From Aldehydirespirator sp965220485 (GTDB taxonomy: Bacteria > Actinomycetota > Acidimicrobiia > Acidimicrobiales > Aldehydirespiratoraceae): a DNA stretch of 64,000 nt. This document shows, piece after piece, positions 1 through 8,247 of the stretch (positions are counted from its first letter, which is position 1; every line of letters begins with the position of its first letter). A program made the position numbers and the translations under genes. The DNA is taken from positions 1,798,001 through 1,862,000 of the forward strand of contig OZ244832.1 of assembly GCA_965220485.1 (NCBI GenBank), in the 5' to 3' direction. The notes under the pieces were generated by a model, which saw only the letters and a program-made list of their open reading frames with translations, was not told where the DNA came from and searched no databases.

Positions 1-2
1 AG

Positions 3-908
3 CACACCGCCGATGCCTTCCACCCCGTCGTGGACCTTCACGCCGTCACCGTGCCCCAGGTGCCGGGAGAGCTGGGGAGGGCGACGCTTCGGATGTCGCA
101 GATGCTGATGGCCGCGGGCCTCGACCCGGAGGTGTGCACGATCTTCGTGCAGAGCCATGTACGCGAGCACACCGAGTGCGCCTGGCTGCTGGAGTGCACG
201 GTGTCGTTCGGGGAACTGAGCCGGATGACCCAGTTCAAGGACAAGTCGGGCCAGCAGGAGTTCATCTCGGCCGGGCTGTTCACGTATCCCGCGCTCCAGG
301 CGGCCGACATATTGCTGTACGACGCCGACGAGGTGCCGGTGGGCGCCGATCAGCGCCAGCACATCGAGCTCACCCGCGACATCGCCGAGCGGTTCAACTC
401 CCGATACGGACCCACCTTCAAGCTGCCCGCCGTGGTGGTCCCTGCGGCCGGGGCGAGGGTCATGGACCTGCAGAGCCCGACCAACAAGATGTCGAAGTCG
501 CTGGACTCGCCGCGGGGCACTGTGGACCTCCTCGACGACCCGTCCGTCATCGTCCGCAAGATCAAGGCCGCAGTCACCGACAGCGACGCCGAGGTCCGCT
601 ACCACATCCAGGCCAAGCCCGGAGTGTCGAACCTGCTGTCGATACTGGGGGCGTCCACCGGCCGCACGCCGGAGGAAGTCGCCGACGCCTACTCGATGTA
701 CGGGCCGCTCAAGACGGACACAGCCGAAGCGGTGGTCGAGTTGCTGCGCCCCGTCCAGACCCGCTTCGCGGAACTCGAAGCCGATCCGGCGGAGACGGCG
801 CGGCTGCTGCAGATCGGCGCCGACAAAGCCCGAGCCATCGCGACGGCCACGCTTGATCGGGCCCGCACCAACATAGGCCTCCTGGCCCCCCAGAGGCCGA
901 GCGGATAG
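3..908 (+). CDS. trpS: Tryptophan--tRNA ligase, 5' end outside window
   Basis: Charges tRNA-Trp with tryptophan in the cytoplasm (class I aminoacyl-tRNA synthetase). The reading frame is open at the left edge, so the HIGH-motif half is missing. The visible part begins just before the family's VDLHA stretch (codons from 30). The KMSKS loop is at 486-500, preceded by LQSPTNK, and the C-terminal helical region follows. The stop TAG at 906-908 lies inside copy 1 of a dispersed element, whose GAGGCCGAGCGGATAG arm encodes the last residues (QRPSG). The original C-terminus may therefore have been replaced by repeat sequence. It is convergent with xerD. The family call is secure. Confidence 0.95.
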   Translation, partial: HTADAFHPVVDLHAVTVPQVPGELGRATLRMSQMLMAAGLDPEVCTIFVQSHVREHTECAWLLECTVSFGELSRMTQFKDKSGQQEFISAGLFTYPALQAADILLYDADEVPVGADQRQHIELTRDIAERFNSRYGPTFKLPAVVVPAAGARVMDLQSPTNKMSKSLDSPRGTVDLLDDPSVIVRKIKAAVTDSDAEVRYHIQAKPGVSNLLSILGASTGRTPEEVADAYSMYGPLKTDTAEAVVELLRPVQTRFAELEADPAETARLLQIGADKARAIATATLDRARTNIGLLAPQRPSG

Positions 909-989
909 GGCGCAGTTGACGAGGATAATGAGGCGCTGAGCGAGGCCGTGGCCCGAGCGGCCCGTGAGCGCAGCGAGCAAGAGCGGGAG
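893..989 (-). repeat. Dispersed variable-core element, copy 1
   Basis: One of nine copies. In this orientation the arm GAGGCCGAGCGG (893-904) is followed by a 37-bp unique core and then by GCGAGGCCGTGGCCCGAGCG and CCCGTGAGCGCAGCGAGCAA. The first arm supplies the trpS stop codon. It lies between the convergent genes trpS and xerD. Confidence 0.85.
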
Positions 990-1955
990 CTAGCCGACGG
1001 CTACAGCCCGGGGGTGAGCGGCCCGGTATACCGCCCTGAGGCGTTCAGTCGACACCCTGGTGTAGATCTGGGTGGTGGAAATCGAGGCGTGGCCGAGAAA
1101 CTCCTGCACTATGCGTATGTCAGCGCCGCCGTCGAGCATGTGGGTGGCACATGAGTGGCGTAGCACGTGGGGTGTGAGCAGCGATCCGAGCCCGGCCGCG
1201 TCGCCGTGGCGGCGCACGACCAGCCACAACCCCTGACGGCTGAGGCGCCCGCCCCGGCGGTTGAGGAACACCGCCTCGGCGTCGCCGCGGCGGGCCCAGC
1301 GTTCGGGCTCCAGCGCGCCACGGCCCTTCGGTGCCAGCCACCGCTCCAGCGCCTCAGCGGCGCAGCGACCCAGCGGCACGATCCGCTCCTTGGCGCCCTT
1401 GCCGGTCACGCGTACCAGGCCGTCGTGAAGGTCCACGTCGGGAAGCGACAGCGACCCAGCCTCCGAGATCCGGCATCCCGTGCCGTAGAGCAGTTCCAGC
1501 ACGGCTCGGTCCCGGCGGGCTGGCGGATCATCACCGACGACGGCGTCCATCAGCGAGGAGACCTGGACAACCGACAGCGCCTTGGGAAGGCCCCGGGGCA
1601 GGCTCGGGATCTCCACGTCGGCGGTCGGGTCGTCGGCTCGGTGGCCCTCGGCGACGAGAAACCGGTGCAGCCCCCGGGCCGACACCAGCATCCGGGTGAC
1701 TGAGGCCGGGGCCAGGCCGTCGCGCTGCAGGGCGCGAACGAACGCGACCACATCGGTGTCCGCAGCGTCGTCGAGGCTGCGGCCCACAGCGGCGAGATGG
1801 CTCCGGTAACGCACCAGGTCCCGCCGGTAGGCCTCGACTGTGCGGGGCGACCGGCCTCGCTCCACCGCCAGCCAGGCCAGGAACTCCTCGGCGTGGGGGT
1901 GCAGACCCGCCTCTGCCTCGTCCGGCGGCGCAAGCGAAGAGGCCGGCGCGCTCAT
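990..1955 (-). CDS. xerD: Site-specific tyrosine recombinase XerD
   Basis: Tyrosine recombinase of 321 residues that would act with XerC at the chromosomal dif site to resolve dimers. The SAM-like N-terminal core-binding domain spans roughly residues 20-105. The catalytic domain carries R162 (GTGCRISE), K186 (GKGAKER), H263 and R266 (HVLRHSCATHM), H289 (LGHASISTTQ) and the nucleophile Y298 (QIYTR). Length and position, next to the NUDIX gene and pyrG, match actinobacterial xerD rather than an integrase of a mobile element. The ATG at 1955 overlaps a TGA (ATGA) that was probably the ancestral stop of the NUDIX gene; a tandem array now separates the two genes. Confidence 0.93.
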   Translation of the reverse strand: MSAPASSLAPPDEAEAGLHPHAEEFLAWLAVERGRSPRTVEAYRRDLVRYRSHLAAVGRSLDDAADTDVVAFVRALQRDGLAPASVTRMLVSARGLHRFLVAEGHRADDPTADVEIPSLPRGLPKALSVVQVSSLMDAVVGDDPPARRDRAVLELLYGTGCRISEAGSLSLPDVDLHDGLVRVTGKGAKERIVPLGRCAAEALERWLAPKGRGALEPERWARRGDAEAVFLNRRGGRLSRQGLWLVVRRHGDAAGLGSLLTPHVLRHSCATHMLDGGADIRIVQEFLGHASISTTQIYTRVSTERLRAVYRAAHPRAVAVG

Positions 1956-2330
1956 AGTCCCATCCGGCGCAGCGCGAGAAGCACAACCCGGGTCACACGG
2001 TCACCGTCCCATCCGGCGCAATGCGAGAAGCACAACCCGGGTCACACGGTCACCGTCCCATCCGGCGCAATGCGAGAAGCACAACCCGGGTCACACGGTC
2101 ACCGTCCCATCCGGCGCAATGCGAGAAGCACAACCCGGGTCACACGGTCACCGTCCCATCCGGCGCAGCGCGAGAAGCACAACCCGGGTCACACGGTCAC
2201 CGTCCCATCCGGCGCAGCGCGAGAAGCACCACCCGGGTCACACGGTCACCGTCCCATCCGGCGCAGCGCGAGAAGCACCACCCGGGTCACACGGTCACCG
2301 TCCCATCCGGCGCAGCGCGAGAAGCACACC
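1956..2330. repeat. 49-bp tandem array at the NUDIX/xerD junction
   Basis: Eight unit starts at 1965, 2014, 2063, 2112, 2161, 2210, 2259 and 2308 give an exact 49-bp period with only a few substitutions (AA/CC and GC/AT variants). On the minus strand each unit is the last codons of the NUDIX gene (VLLALRRMGR, stop) plus 16-20 bp of spacer. The copy nearest xerD reads GGATGGGACTATGAGC and keeps the stop/start overlap. The array is therefore a repeated copy of a gene boundary. Confidence 0.95.
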
Positions 2331-2869
2331 GATGATGGTCTTGGCGTCGCGGATCTCGCCCTGATCGATCATGGCCGCAACCTCCTCCAAGCCGACGCGT
2401 TCGATCGTCATCCACTCCTCCTCGGCCCCGTCGGGCCGGCGGGGACCGGACTCAGACCGGTAGCCAGGAACACGTGGGACAACTCATCGCAGAAGCCCGG
2501 CGAGTTGAAGAACGTCCCCAGCTGCTCCAGTGAGTCGCAGGCCAGCCCGGCCTCCTCGGCAAGCTCCCGACGGGCCGTGCCCGCGGGGTCCTCCTCGCCG
2601 ACGTCCCGCGTGCCGGCCGGGATCTCTAGCAGCTCGTCCTCGACCGGCGTGCGGTACTGCCGCAACAGCACGACCTCGTCGCCGTCCACCGCCACCACAG
2701 CCACCGCGCCGCGGTGATGAACCACATCTCTCGTCATGCGCTCGTCGCCGGGGGTGGCGAAGACGCTCTCGGTCAGGCGCACGACCCGGCCGACATGGAT
2801 CTCACGCTCGCTGATCTTGCGAAAGCCACCACCGCCTGCAGAAGCCCCGCTCGTGTTCGCTGCGCTCAC
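2295..2869 (-). pseudogene. NUDIX hydrolase (ADP-ribose pyrophosphatase type), frameshifted
   Basis: ADP-ribose/nucleoside-diphosphate-sugar hydrolase homologous to the NUDIX gene between pyrG and xerD in actinobacteria. The NUDIX box is visible as GTRDVGEEDPAGTARRELAE followed by EAGL. The first frame runs from the ATG at 2869 to a TGA at 2408. The family's C-terminal end (EEEWMTIERVGLEEV, then RDAKTIIGVLLALRRMGR) continues in the next frame down to a TGA at 2295-2297. One missing base near 2425 (GGCCCGACGGGG, expected GGCCCGGACGGGG) explains the break. This is either a sequencing error or a real lesion; the intact reading on both sides favours a recent or artificial event. The first residues (MSAANTSG) come from a dispersed element and overlap pyrG by ATGA. 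Confidence 0.8.
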
Positions 2870-2946
2870 GGGCCGCTCGGGCCACGGCCTCGCTCAGCCC
2901 CCCGCGAGATTCCCATTGAACTGCCGCCTAGCCGCTCGGCCTCTAG
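2845..2946 (+). repeat. Dispersed variable-core element, copy 2
   Basis: Carries the arms GTTCGCTGCGCTCACGGGCC, GCTCGGGCCACGGCCTCGCT and CCGCTCGGCCTCTAG around a unique core. It forms the C-terminus of pyrG (last ~20 codons) and the first codons of the NUDIX gene, so it lies inside coding sequence. Confidence 0.85.
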
Positions 2947-4575
2947 GTCGCTCAGGTCGGGCAGTCGAGGATTGCGACCCGCGGCCCGCACCAGCGCCGC
3001 GGCAACCAGGCCGCTGAACAGGGGCGCAGGCCGGTTGGGGCGGCTCTTGAACTCGGGGTGGGCCTGCGTGCCCACCCAGAAGGGATGGCCGTCCAACTCG
3101 ATGAACTCCACCAGTCTCCCGTCGGGCGACTCGCCGCTGAGCACGACGTCGGACGCTTCGAAACGGCTCCGGTAGCGGGGATTGAACTCGTAGCGGTGGC
3201 GGTGCCGCTCCGACACCACCTCCTCGCCGTAGGCGCGAGCAACCTGCGAGCCGGGTGTGAGTTGCGCCACGTATGCGCCCAGGCGCATGGTGCCGCCGTA
3301 GTCGGTGACGCCGCGCTGGCTGTCCATGAGGTCGATGACCGGGTGCGGCGTCAGCGCACTGAACTCGGTGGAGTTGGCGTCGGCGAGCCCCAAGGCGTTG
3401 CGGGCGTACTCGATAGTCATCACCTGCATGCCCAGACACAGGCCGAGGCACGGGATCATGTTCTCGCGGGCGTAGCCCGCAGCCGCGACCTTGCCCTCGA
3501 TGCCCCGCTCCCCGAAGCCGCCGGGAATGACTATGCCGTCGAGGTCGCGCAGACGCCCGGCAACGAGCAGCCCCTCCACTTCCTCGGCCTGCACCCACTC
3601 GATATCGATGTCGGCACCGTGGTGGATGCCTGCGTGGTTGAGAGCCTCGATCACCGACAGGTAGGCATCGGGCAGGCTCACATACTTGCCGATGAGCCCG
3701 ATCCGCACCGGCATCGAAGCGTCACGGACGCGGCCCACGAGAGCCTCCCATTCGACCATGTCCATTTCTCGGGCACCCAGTCCGAGCTGCCGGCACACGA
3801 CTTCGTCGAGCCCCTCGGCCCGCAGGATCAGGGGAATCTCGTAGAGGCTGGTCGCGTCGGGGCAGGTAATCACCGCCTCCGGCGACACATCGCAAAGGTT
3901 CGAGATCTTGAACTCGAGTTCTCTGGTCAGAGCAGTCTCGCAACGGCAAACGATCGCGTCGGGCTGCACGCCCCGCGAGCGCAGATCGGTTACGGAATGC
4001 TGGGTGGGCTTGGTCTTCTGCTCGCCGGAGGGCCCGATGAACGGCACCAGCGTGACGTGCACATAGCAGACGTTGCCTCGGCCAACGTCGAGGCGGAACT
4101 GCCGGATGGCCTCGAGGAAGGGGAGTATCTCGATGTCGCCTACGGTGCCGCCGACCTCGGTTATAACAACGTCGACGTCGTCACTGGCCAGCCGGGCGAT
4201 GCGGCGCTTGATCTCGTCGGTGACATGGGGGATCACCTGCACGGTCCGACCGAGATAGTCGCCGCGACGCTCTGCCGCGATCACCTCCGAGTAGATGGAC
4301 CCGGTCGTGCCGTTGGACGCGCGGGTCAGGCTCTCGTCGATGAAGCGCTCGTAGTGGCCGAGGTCGAGGTCGGTCTCGCCGCCGTCGTCGGTGACGAACA
4401 CCTCGCCGTGCTCGAACGGGTTCATGGTGCCCGGGTCGACGTTCAAGTAGGGGTCGAGCTTGAGCATGGTCACTCGCAGGCCTCGGGCCTTTAGCAAGCG
4501 GCCCAGCGATGCCCCGGTCAGTCCCTTGCCCAGGCCACTGACCACGCCGCCGGTGACGAAGACGTGCTTTGTCAT
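2866..4575 (-). CDS. pyrG: CTP synthase
   Basis: Makes CTP from UTP, ATP and glutamine. The N-terminal synthetase domain opens with the expected KHVFVTGGVVSGLGKG and contains the P-loop region. EVGGTVGDIE and the LDPYLNVDPGTMNPFEHGEV block follow. The class I glutamine amidotransferase domain has the Cys loop (CLGLCLGMQVM), with His and Glu in AHPEFKSRP. At 569 residues it is slightly longer than usual. The extra tail (AERLGGSSMGISRGAERG and on) is translated from a dispersed element, which also provides the stop. The stop overlaps the NUDIX start (ATGA at 2866-2869). Part of the conserved tlyA-to-xerD block. Confidence 0.96.
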   Translation of the reverse strand: MTKHVFVTGGVVSGLGKGLTGASLGRLLKARGLRVTMLKLDPYLNVDPGTMNPFEHGEVFVTDDGGETDLDLGHYERFIDESLTRASNGTTGSIYSEVIAAERRGDYLGRTVQVIPHVTDEIKRRIARLASDDVDVVITEVGGTVGDIEILPFLEAIRQFRLDVGRGNVCYVHVTLVPFIGPSGEQKTKPTQHSVTDLRSRGVQPDAIVCRCETALTRELEFKISNLCDVSPEAVITCPDATSLYEIPLILRAEGLDEVVCRQLGLGAREMDMVEWEALVGRVRDASMPVRIGLIGKYVSLPDAYLSVIEALNHAGIHHGADIDIEWVQAEEVEGLLVAGRLRDLDGIVIPGGFGERGIEGKVAAAGYARENMIPCLGLCLGMQVMTIEYARNALGLADANSTEFSALTPHPVIDLMDSQRGVTDYGGTMRLGAYVAQLTPGSQVARAYGEEVVSERHRHRYEFNPRYRSRFEASDVVLSGESPDGRLVEFIELDGHPFWVGTQAHPEFKSRPNRPAPLFSGLVAAALVRAAGRNPRLPDLSDLEAERLGGSSMGISRGAERGRGPSGP

Positions 4576-4632
4576 CGGGATCTCACTCTACCCCGTATTG
4601 GGCGGTTCTCGGCGGACACCGTGGAATACAGA

Positions 4633-6225
4633 TCAGCCGTGGCGGTGCGAAGAAGCCGCCGCCAACAACTCCTCGGCGTGCTGGCGTGCCGATGCCGACT
4701 CTGGCGATCCCGACAGCATCCTCGACAGCTCGACCAGCCGGTCCTGTCCGTCCAGGGTTCGCAGACTCACCACCGCAGACCCGCTGACCTCTGACTTCTC
4801 CAGCACGACATGATGATCGGCGTGGGCCGCTACCTGCGGGAGATGGGTCACGACGATCACCTGATGATCTCCGGTCAGCGCGGCCAGGCTGCGCCCGACA
4901 GCTTGGGCGGCGGTTCCGCCGATGCCCGCGTCGACCTCGTCGAAGACAAGCGTCGGGGGCCCGGAGGTGAGCACCATCCTCAGCGCGAGCATGGTCCGGG
5001 CCAACTCGCCGCCACTGGCCACCCGGTTCAGGGGCAGTGGCTCGTGGCCGGGGTTGGCCGCCAGCCGGAAGGCGACCTGCTCGCCGGAGTCGCCGTCAAC
5101 GGTGACGGCCAGACGGGCAGCGGGCATGGCCAGCTCGGCCAGGTGCGACTCGACCGCGGCCGCCAGTCGGGGCGCTGCCGCCGATCGCTCATTCAGCACG
5201 CGAGCCCTTTCCGACGCGAGGCGGTCCGACAGCTCAGACCTGCGCCCCTCCAAGGCCGCGGCCCGCTCCTCGTAGCCCTCCAGCTCGGCGAGACGTTCCG
5301 CGGCCGCCTCGCGGAAGTCCAGCACCTCGCCCAGCGTCGAGCCGTACTTGCGCCGCAGGCCGGCCAGGAGCTGCCGGCGCTCGCGCAGCGCGGTGAGGGC
5401 GGCCGGATCGTCCTCCATCGCCTCCGAGCGGGCCCGAGCCTCGGCCGCGATGTCTGAGACCTCGGCGGACACGTCAGCGATGCGTCCGACCAACTCGACG
5501 AATGGCTTCCGACCGGTGAGAGCGGCCTGGGCACGCCCCAGCCCCTCCGACACCGCGCCGTCGGTGCCCAGAAACCCGACCACCCGCGCGGCGGCATCGC
5601 GGTGTGCGGCCGCATCGGCCAGCACCGACTCGTCCCGGTCGAGACGCTCGTCCTCGTCGGGATCGGAAACTGCCGCGCCGTCGATCTCCGCGAGCTGATG
5701 GCGCAGCAGGTCCATTTCCCGGAACCGGGCCCGGGCGTCGCCGCCGAGTTCGGCGAGACCGGCATCGACGGCTCGCCGATCGTCGATCAGGCTCTCCAGC
5801 CTGACCGTGTCGATAGCACCGAACTGGTCCACGGCGGCCCGCTGCACGCTGCGGAGCAGCAGCGACTGGTGGGCGTGCTGTCCATGCAGGTCGATCAGCC
5901 CGCGGCCCAGTTCAACGAGAGCACCGACGGTGGCCAAGTAGCCGTCGATGTAGGCCCGAGAACGGCCGTCGCTGGGAATGACGCGGCGCACCACCACCTC
6001 GTCGTCACCCACGACGAAGCGGCCCTCGATCTCGGCCTGGAGAGCGCCGGGCCGCACCAGCGCCGCGTCGGCACGGCCGCCGGTGAGCAGGTCGATGGCG
6101 CCGACCACGAGCGTCTTGCCCGCTCCGGTCTCGCCAGTGACAACCGTCATACCACCGCCCGCGACGAGCGACAGCTGGTCGATCACGCCGAGATCGCGAA
6201 CAACCAGCTCAGTCAGCATTGGCAC
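4633..6225 (-). CDS. recN: DNA repair protein RecN
   Basis: SMC-like ATPase of double-strand-break repair. Walker A GETGAGKT is at residues 31-38. The long central part is rich in Ala, Arg and Glu, as expected of the coiled-coil arms. The ABC signature is in NRVASGGELARTMLALR, and Walker B is in TLVFDEVDAGIGG, followed by the H-loop VIVVTHLPQVAAHAD. Length is 530 residues, normal for the family. The start could be the ATG at 6225 or the one at 6219 (MLTELVVRD). The second matches family N-termini, and the preceding GGGAGGG is a good ribosome-binding site. An imperfect tandem array copying this start region lies directly upstream. Confidence 0.95.
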   Translation of the reverse strand: MPMLTELVVRDLGVIDQLSLVAGGGMTVVTGETGAGKTLVVGAIDLLTGGRADAALVRPGALQAEIEGRFVVGDDEVVVRRVIPSDGRSRAYIDGYLATVGALVELGRGLIDLHGQHAHQSLLLRSVQRAAVDQFGAIDTVRLESLIDDRRAVDAGLAELGGDARARFREMDLLRHQLAEIDGAAVSDPDEDERLDRDESVLADAAAHRDAAARVVGFLGTDGAVSEGLGRAQAALTGRKPFVELVGRIADVSAEVSDIAAEARARSEAMEDDPAALTALRERRQLLAGLRRKYGSTLGEVLDFREAAAERLAELEGYEERAAALEGRRSELSDRLASERARVLNERSAAAPRLAAAVESHLAELAMPAARLAVTVDGDSGEQVAFRLAANPGHEPLPLNRVASGGELARTMLALRMVLTSGPPTLVFDEVDAGIGGTAAQAVGRSLAALTGDHQVIVVTHLPQVAAHADHHVVLEKSEVSGSAVVSLRTLDGQDRLVELSRMLSGSPESASARQHAEELLAAASSHRHG

Positions 6226-6437
6226 CCTCCCGGAGCCGCGAGCCTCAGCTCACCACAGCACAAGCACCCCCCTGGGGCCACGAGCCTCAGCTCAGTCAGC
6301 ATTGGCACCCTCCCGGAGCCGCGAGCCACAGCACAAGCACCCTCCCGGGGCCGCGAGCCTCAGCTCACCACAGCACAAGCACCCTCCTGGGGCCACGAGC
6401 CTCAGCTCAGTCAGCACGAGCACCCTCGGGGCGGCTG
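6214..6437. repeat. ~41-bp imperfect tandem array upstream of recN
   Basis: About five imperfect units built on GCACAAGCACCCTCC, then GGGGCCACGAGCCTCAGCTC. On the minus strand several units repeat GGAGGGTGCCAATGCTGACT, the ribosome-binding site and first codons of recN, including two extra complete ATG starts. Fills the whole recN-nadK gap. Confidence 0.88.
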
Positions 6438-6440
6438 ATG

Positions 6441-7316
6441 TCAGCGATCATTGAGCCCGAACTTCGTCTTGAGCACCTGATGGAACCTGCGGGTCCCGAA
6501 GGTCACCAGACGAGCCGGGTGCGGCGACGCGGAGCAGACCACCTCATCGTGCTGGCGCAGTTCTGCCAGCCGGCGGCCGTCCACCGACAACACCGCACCG
6601 CGGTCCGAGAGGACCTCGAGCTGCAGCTTGGTGTCGGCCGCCACCACCATGGAGCGGTCGAACAGCATATGGGGCGAGACCGGCGTCAGCAGCAGGGCCC
6701 GGTGCGTCGGATCGATCACGGGCCCCCGGGCGGATAGCGAGTAGGCGGTGGAGCCGGTCGGGGTGGACACGATGAGCCCGTCGGCCGCGTAGGTGGTGAA
6801 CTGCTCGCCGTTGAACGACACCCCTAGTCGTAGTGCATAGGAGGCCGCGGGCCGCTCCACGACCGCTTCGTTCAGAGCGACGCACCTTTGCCGGCCCGCT
6901 CCCGCGGCAGCACCGCGGTCATTGAACTCCACTGTGAGCAGCATCCGCTCCTCGACGCCGTGATCGCCGGCCAGCATGCGGTCAATGGCGGAGTGGGCGT
7001 CGGCGGGCGCAACCTCCGTGAGGTAGCCCATCCGGCCGAAGTTGACTCCGAGGACAGGCACGCCCGACTCGCCGACGAGGTCGACCGCACGCAGGATCGA
7101 TCCGTCCCCGCCGAGGGTCACCACCGCGTCCAGGCCCTCTGCGAAGTGTGCGGGATCGGCTTCCAGATCGGGGCGCGACGCCGCGGCCGCCTCTTCGGGT
7201 GGCATGCGAACCTGATGGCCCTCGCCGGTGAGCCACAGCGACAGGTCGCGAGCCGCAGCCGCGGCCTCCGGCCGGCCCTGGTGCACGATCAAACCGACGA
7301 CCGCCATCGACCTCAA
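6441..7316 (-). CDS. nadK: NAD kinase
   Basis: ATP/polyphosphate-dependent phosphorylation of NAD to NADP. The catalytic GGDGS motif is at residues 69-73 (VTLGGDGSILRA). NFGRMGYLTEV follows, then the NE motif (ALNEAVVERP), and the substrate loop TPTGSTAYSLSARGP is present. At 291 residues it is typical. Its start overlaps the end of tlyA by 4 bases, so the two are co-translated. Recombination gene recN lies downstream, as in mycobacteria. Confidence 0.96.
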   Translation of the reverse strand: MRSMAVVGLIVHQGRPEAAAAARDLSLWLTGEGHQVRMPPEEAAAASRPDLEADPAHFAEGLDAVVTLGGDGSILRAVDLVGESGVPVLGVNFGRMGYLTEVAPADAHSAIDRMLAGDHGVEERMLLTVEFNDRGAAAGAGRQRCVALNEAVVERPAASYALRLGVSFNGEQFTTYAADGLIVSTPTGSTAYSLSARGPVIDPTHRALLLTPVSPHMLFDRSMVVAADTKLQLEVLSDRGAVLSVDGRRLAELRQHDEVVCSASPHPARLVTFGTRRFHQVLKTKFGLNDR

Positions 7317-8140
7317 GCTCCCCGCGTGCGAGCCGCCTCGGCCACGGCTCGGTCAACAGCGGCGTTTGGGTCGGCCAGGCGGTCGGCGTCAGGGTGCGCA
7401 TCGGCGTGCAGCAGGAACTCCACATTGCCCTCGGCACCGGTTAGAGGCGAGACCATGACCCCCATGATGGCCGCTCCTGCGCCCATAATGGCGCCGCATA
7501 CTCCGTTCAGCGCCCGCCGCCACACATCGGGATCGCGGATCACGCCACGGCCACGGTCGGCTTCGGCCCGGCCCGCTTCGAACTGAGGCTTCACCAGCAC
7601 GACAATGTCGGCAGTCGCCAGCCGGCGGAGATCGGCCGCGATCAGGCGCAGCGAGATGAACGAGACGTCGGCCACGACGAGCGGGGCCGGTCCGCCGATG
7701 GCGGCCGCCTCCACGCCGCGCACGTCGGTGCGCTCGAACGACGCCACCCGCGGGTCGACCCGAAGGCGCTCGTGAAGCTGGTTGCGGCCCACATCGATGG
7801 CGGCCACCCGTGTCGCGCCATGCTGGAGCAGGCAGTCGGTGAACCCGCCGGTCGACGCGCCGACGTCGATGGCCCGGCACCCGGCCGCGGCGATGCCGAA
7901 GCGAGTGAGCGCGGCCTCGAGCTTGTGCCCGCCCCGCGACACGTAGCGAGGCGGATCGCCCGCCACGATGACGGCATCGCCCGGATCGACCAGGCGCGCC
8001 GCCTTGGCCGCCGGCGATCCGCCCACCGTCACCCGCCAACTATCGATGAGCCTGCGGGCCTCGCTGCGGCTGTCGGCCATACCGCGGCGCACCATTTCCG
8101 TGTCGAGCCGACGGCGCCTGGGCGTCACAGCGGCGGGCAC
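7313..8140 (-). CDS. tlyA: TlyA-family 2'-O-methyltransferase (hemolysin A family)
   Basis: Predicted rRNA 2'-O-ribose methyltransferase. Residues 11-70 form an S4 RNA-binding domain (RRRRLDTEMVRRGMADSRSE). The Rossmann methyltransferase domain follows, with SAM-binding motif I VDVGASTGGFTDCLLQHGA and a catalytic-type KPQFEAGR segment. Length (275) and the link to nadK fit TlyA, whose mycobacterial member methylates 16S and 23S rRNA and sets capreomycin sensitivity. The hemolysin label is historical. First gene of the minus-strand block, divergent from the M20 gene. Confidence 0.93.
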   Translation of the reverse strand: MPAAVTPRRRRLDTEMVRRGMADSRSEARRLIDSWRVTVGGSPAAKAARLVDPGDAVIVAGDPPRYVSRGGHKLEAALTRFGIAAAGCRAIDVGASTGGFTDCLLQHGATRVAAIDVGRNQLHERLRVDPRVASFERTDVRGVEAAAIGGPAPLVVADVSFISLRLIAADLRRLATADIVVLVKPQFEAGRAEADRGRGVIRDPDVWRRALNGVCGAIMGAGAAIMGVMVSPLTGAEGNVEFLLHADAHPDADRLADPNAAVDRAVAEAARTRGA

Positions 8141-8247
8141 AGCCCCGGCACGTCCACCACCGCATCCAACGGCACGGCATCCAGCGGCACGGCGGCCAAT
8201 ATAGGCTGGTGAATTGAAACCCCGACCCTCGGCTAGCCTCGCCGCGT

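Noticed and set aside
990..1955. xerD as an integrase of a mobile element
   Set aside because: Normal XerD length and motifs, and the conserved actinobacterial block with pyrG, recN and nadK, argue for the chromosomal recombinase.
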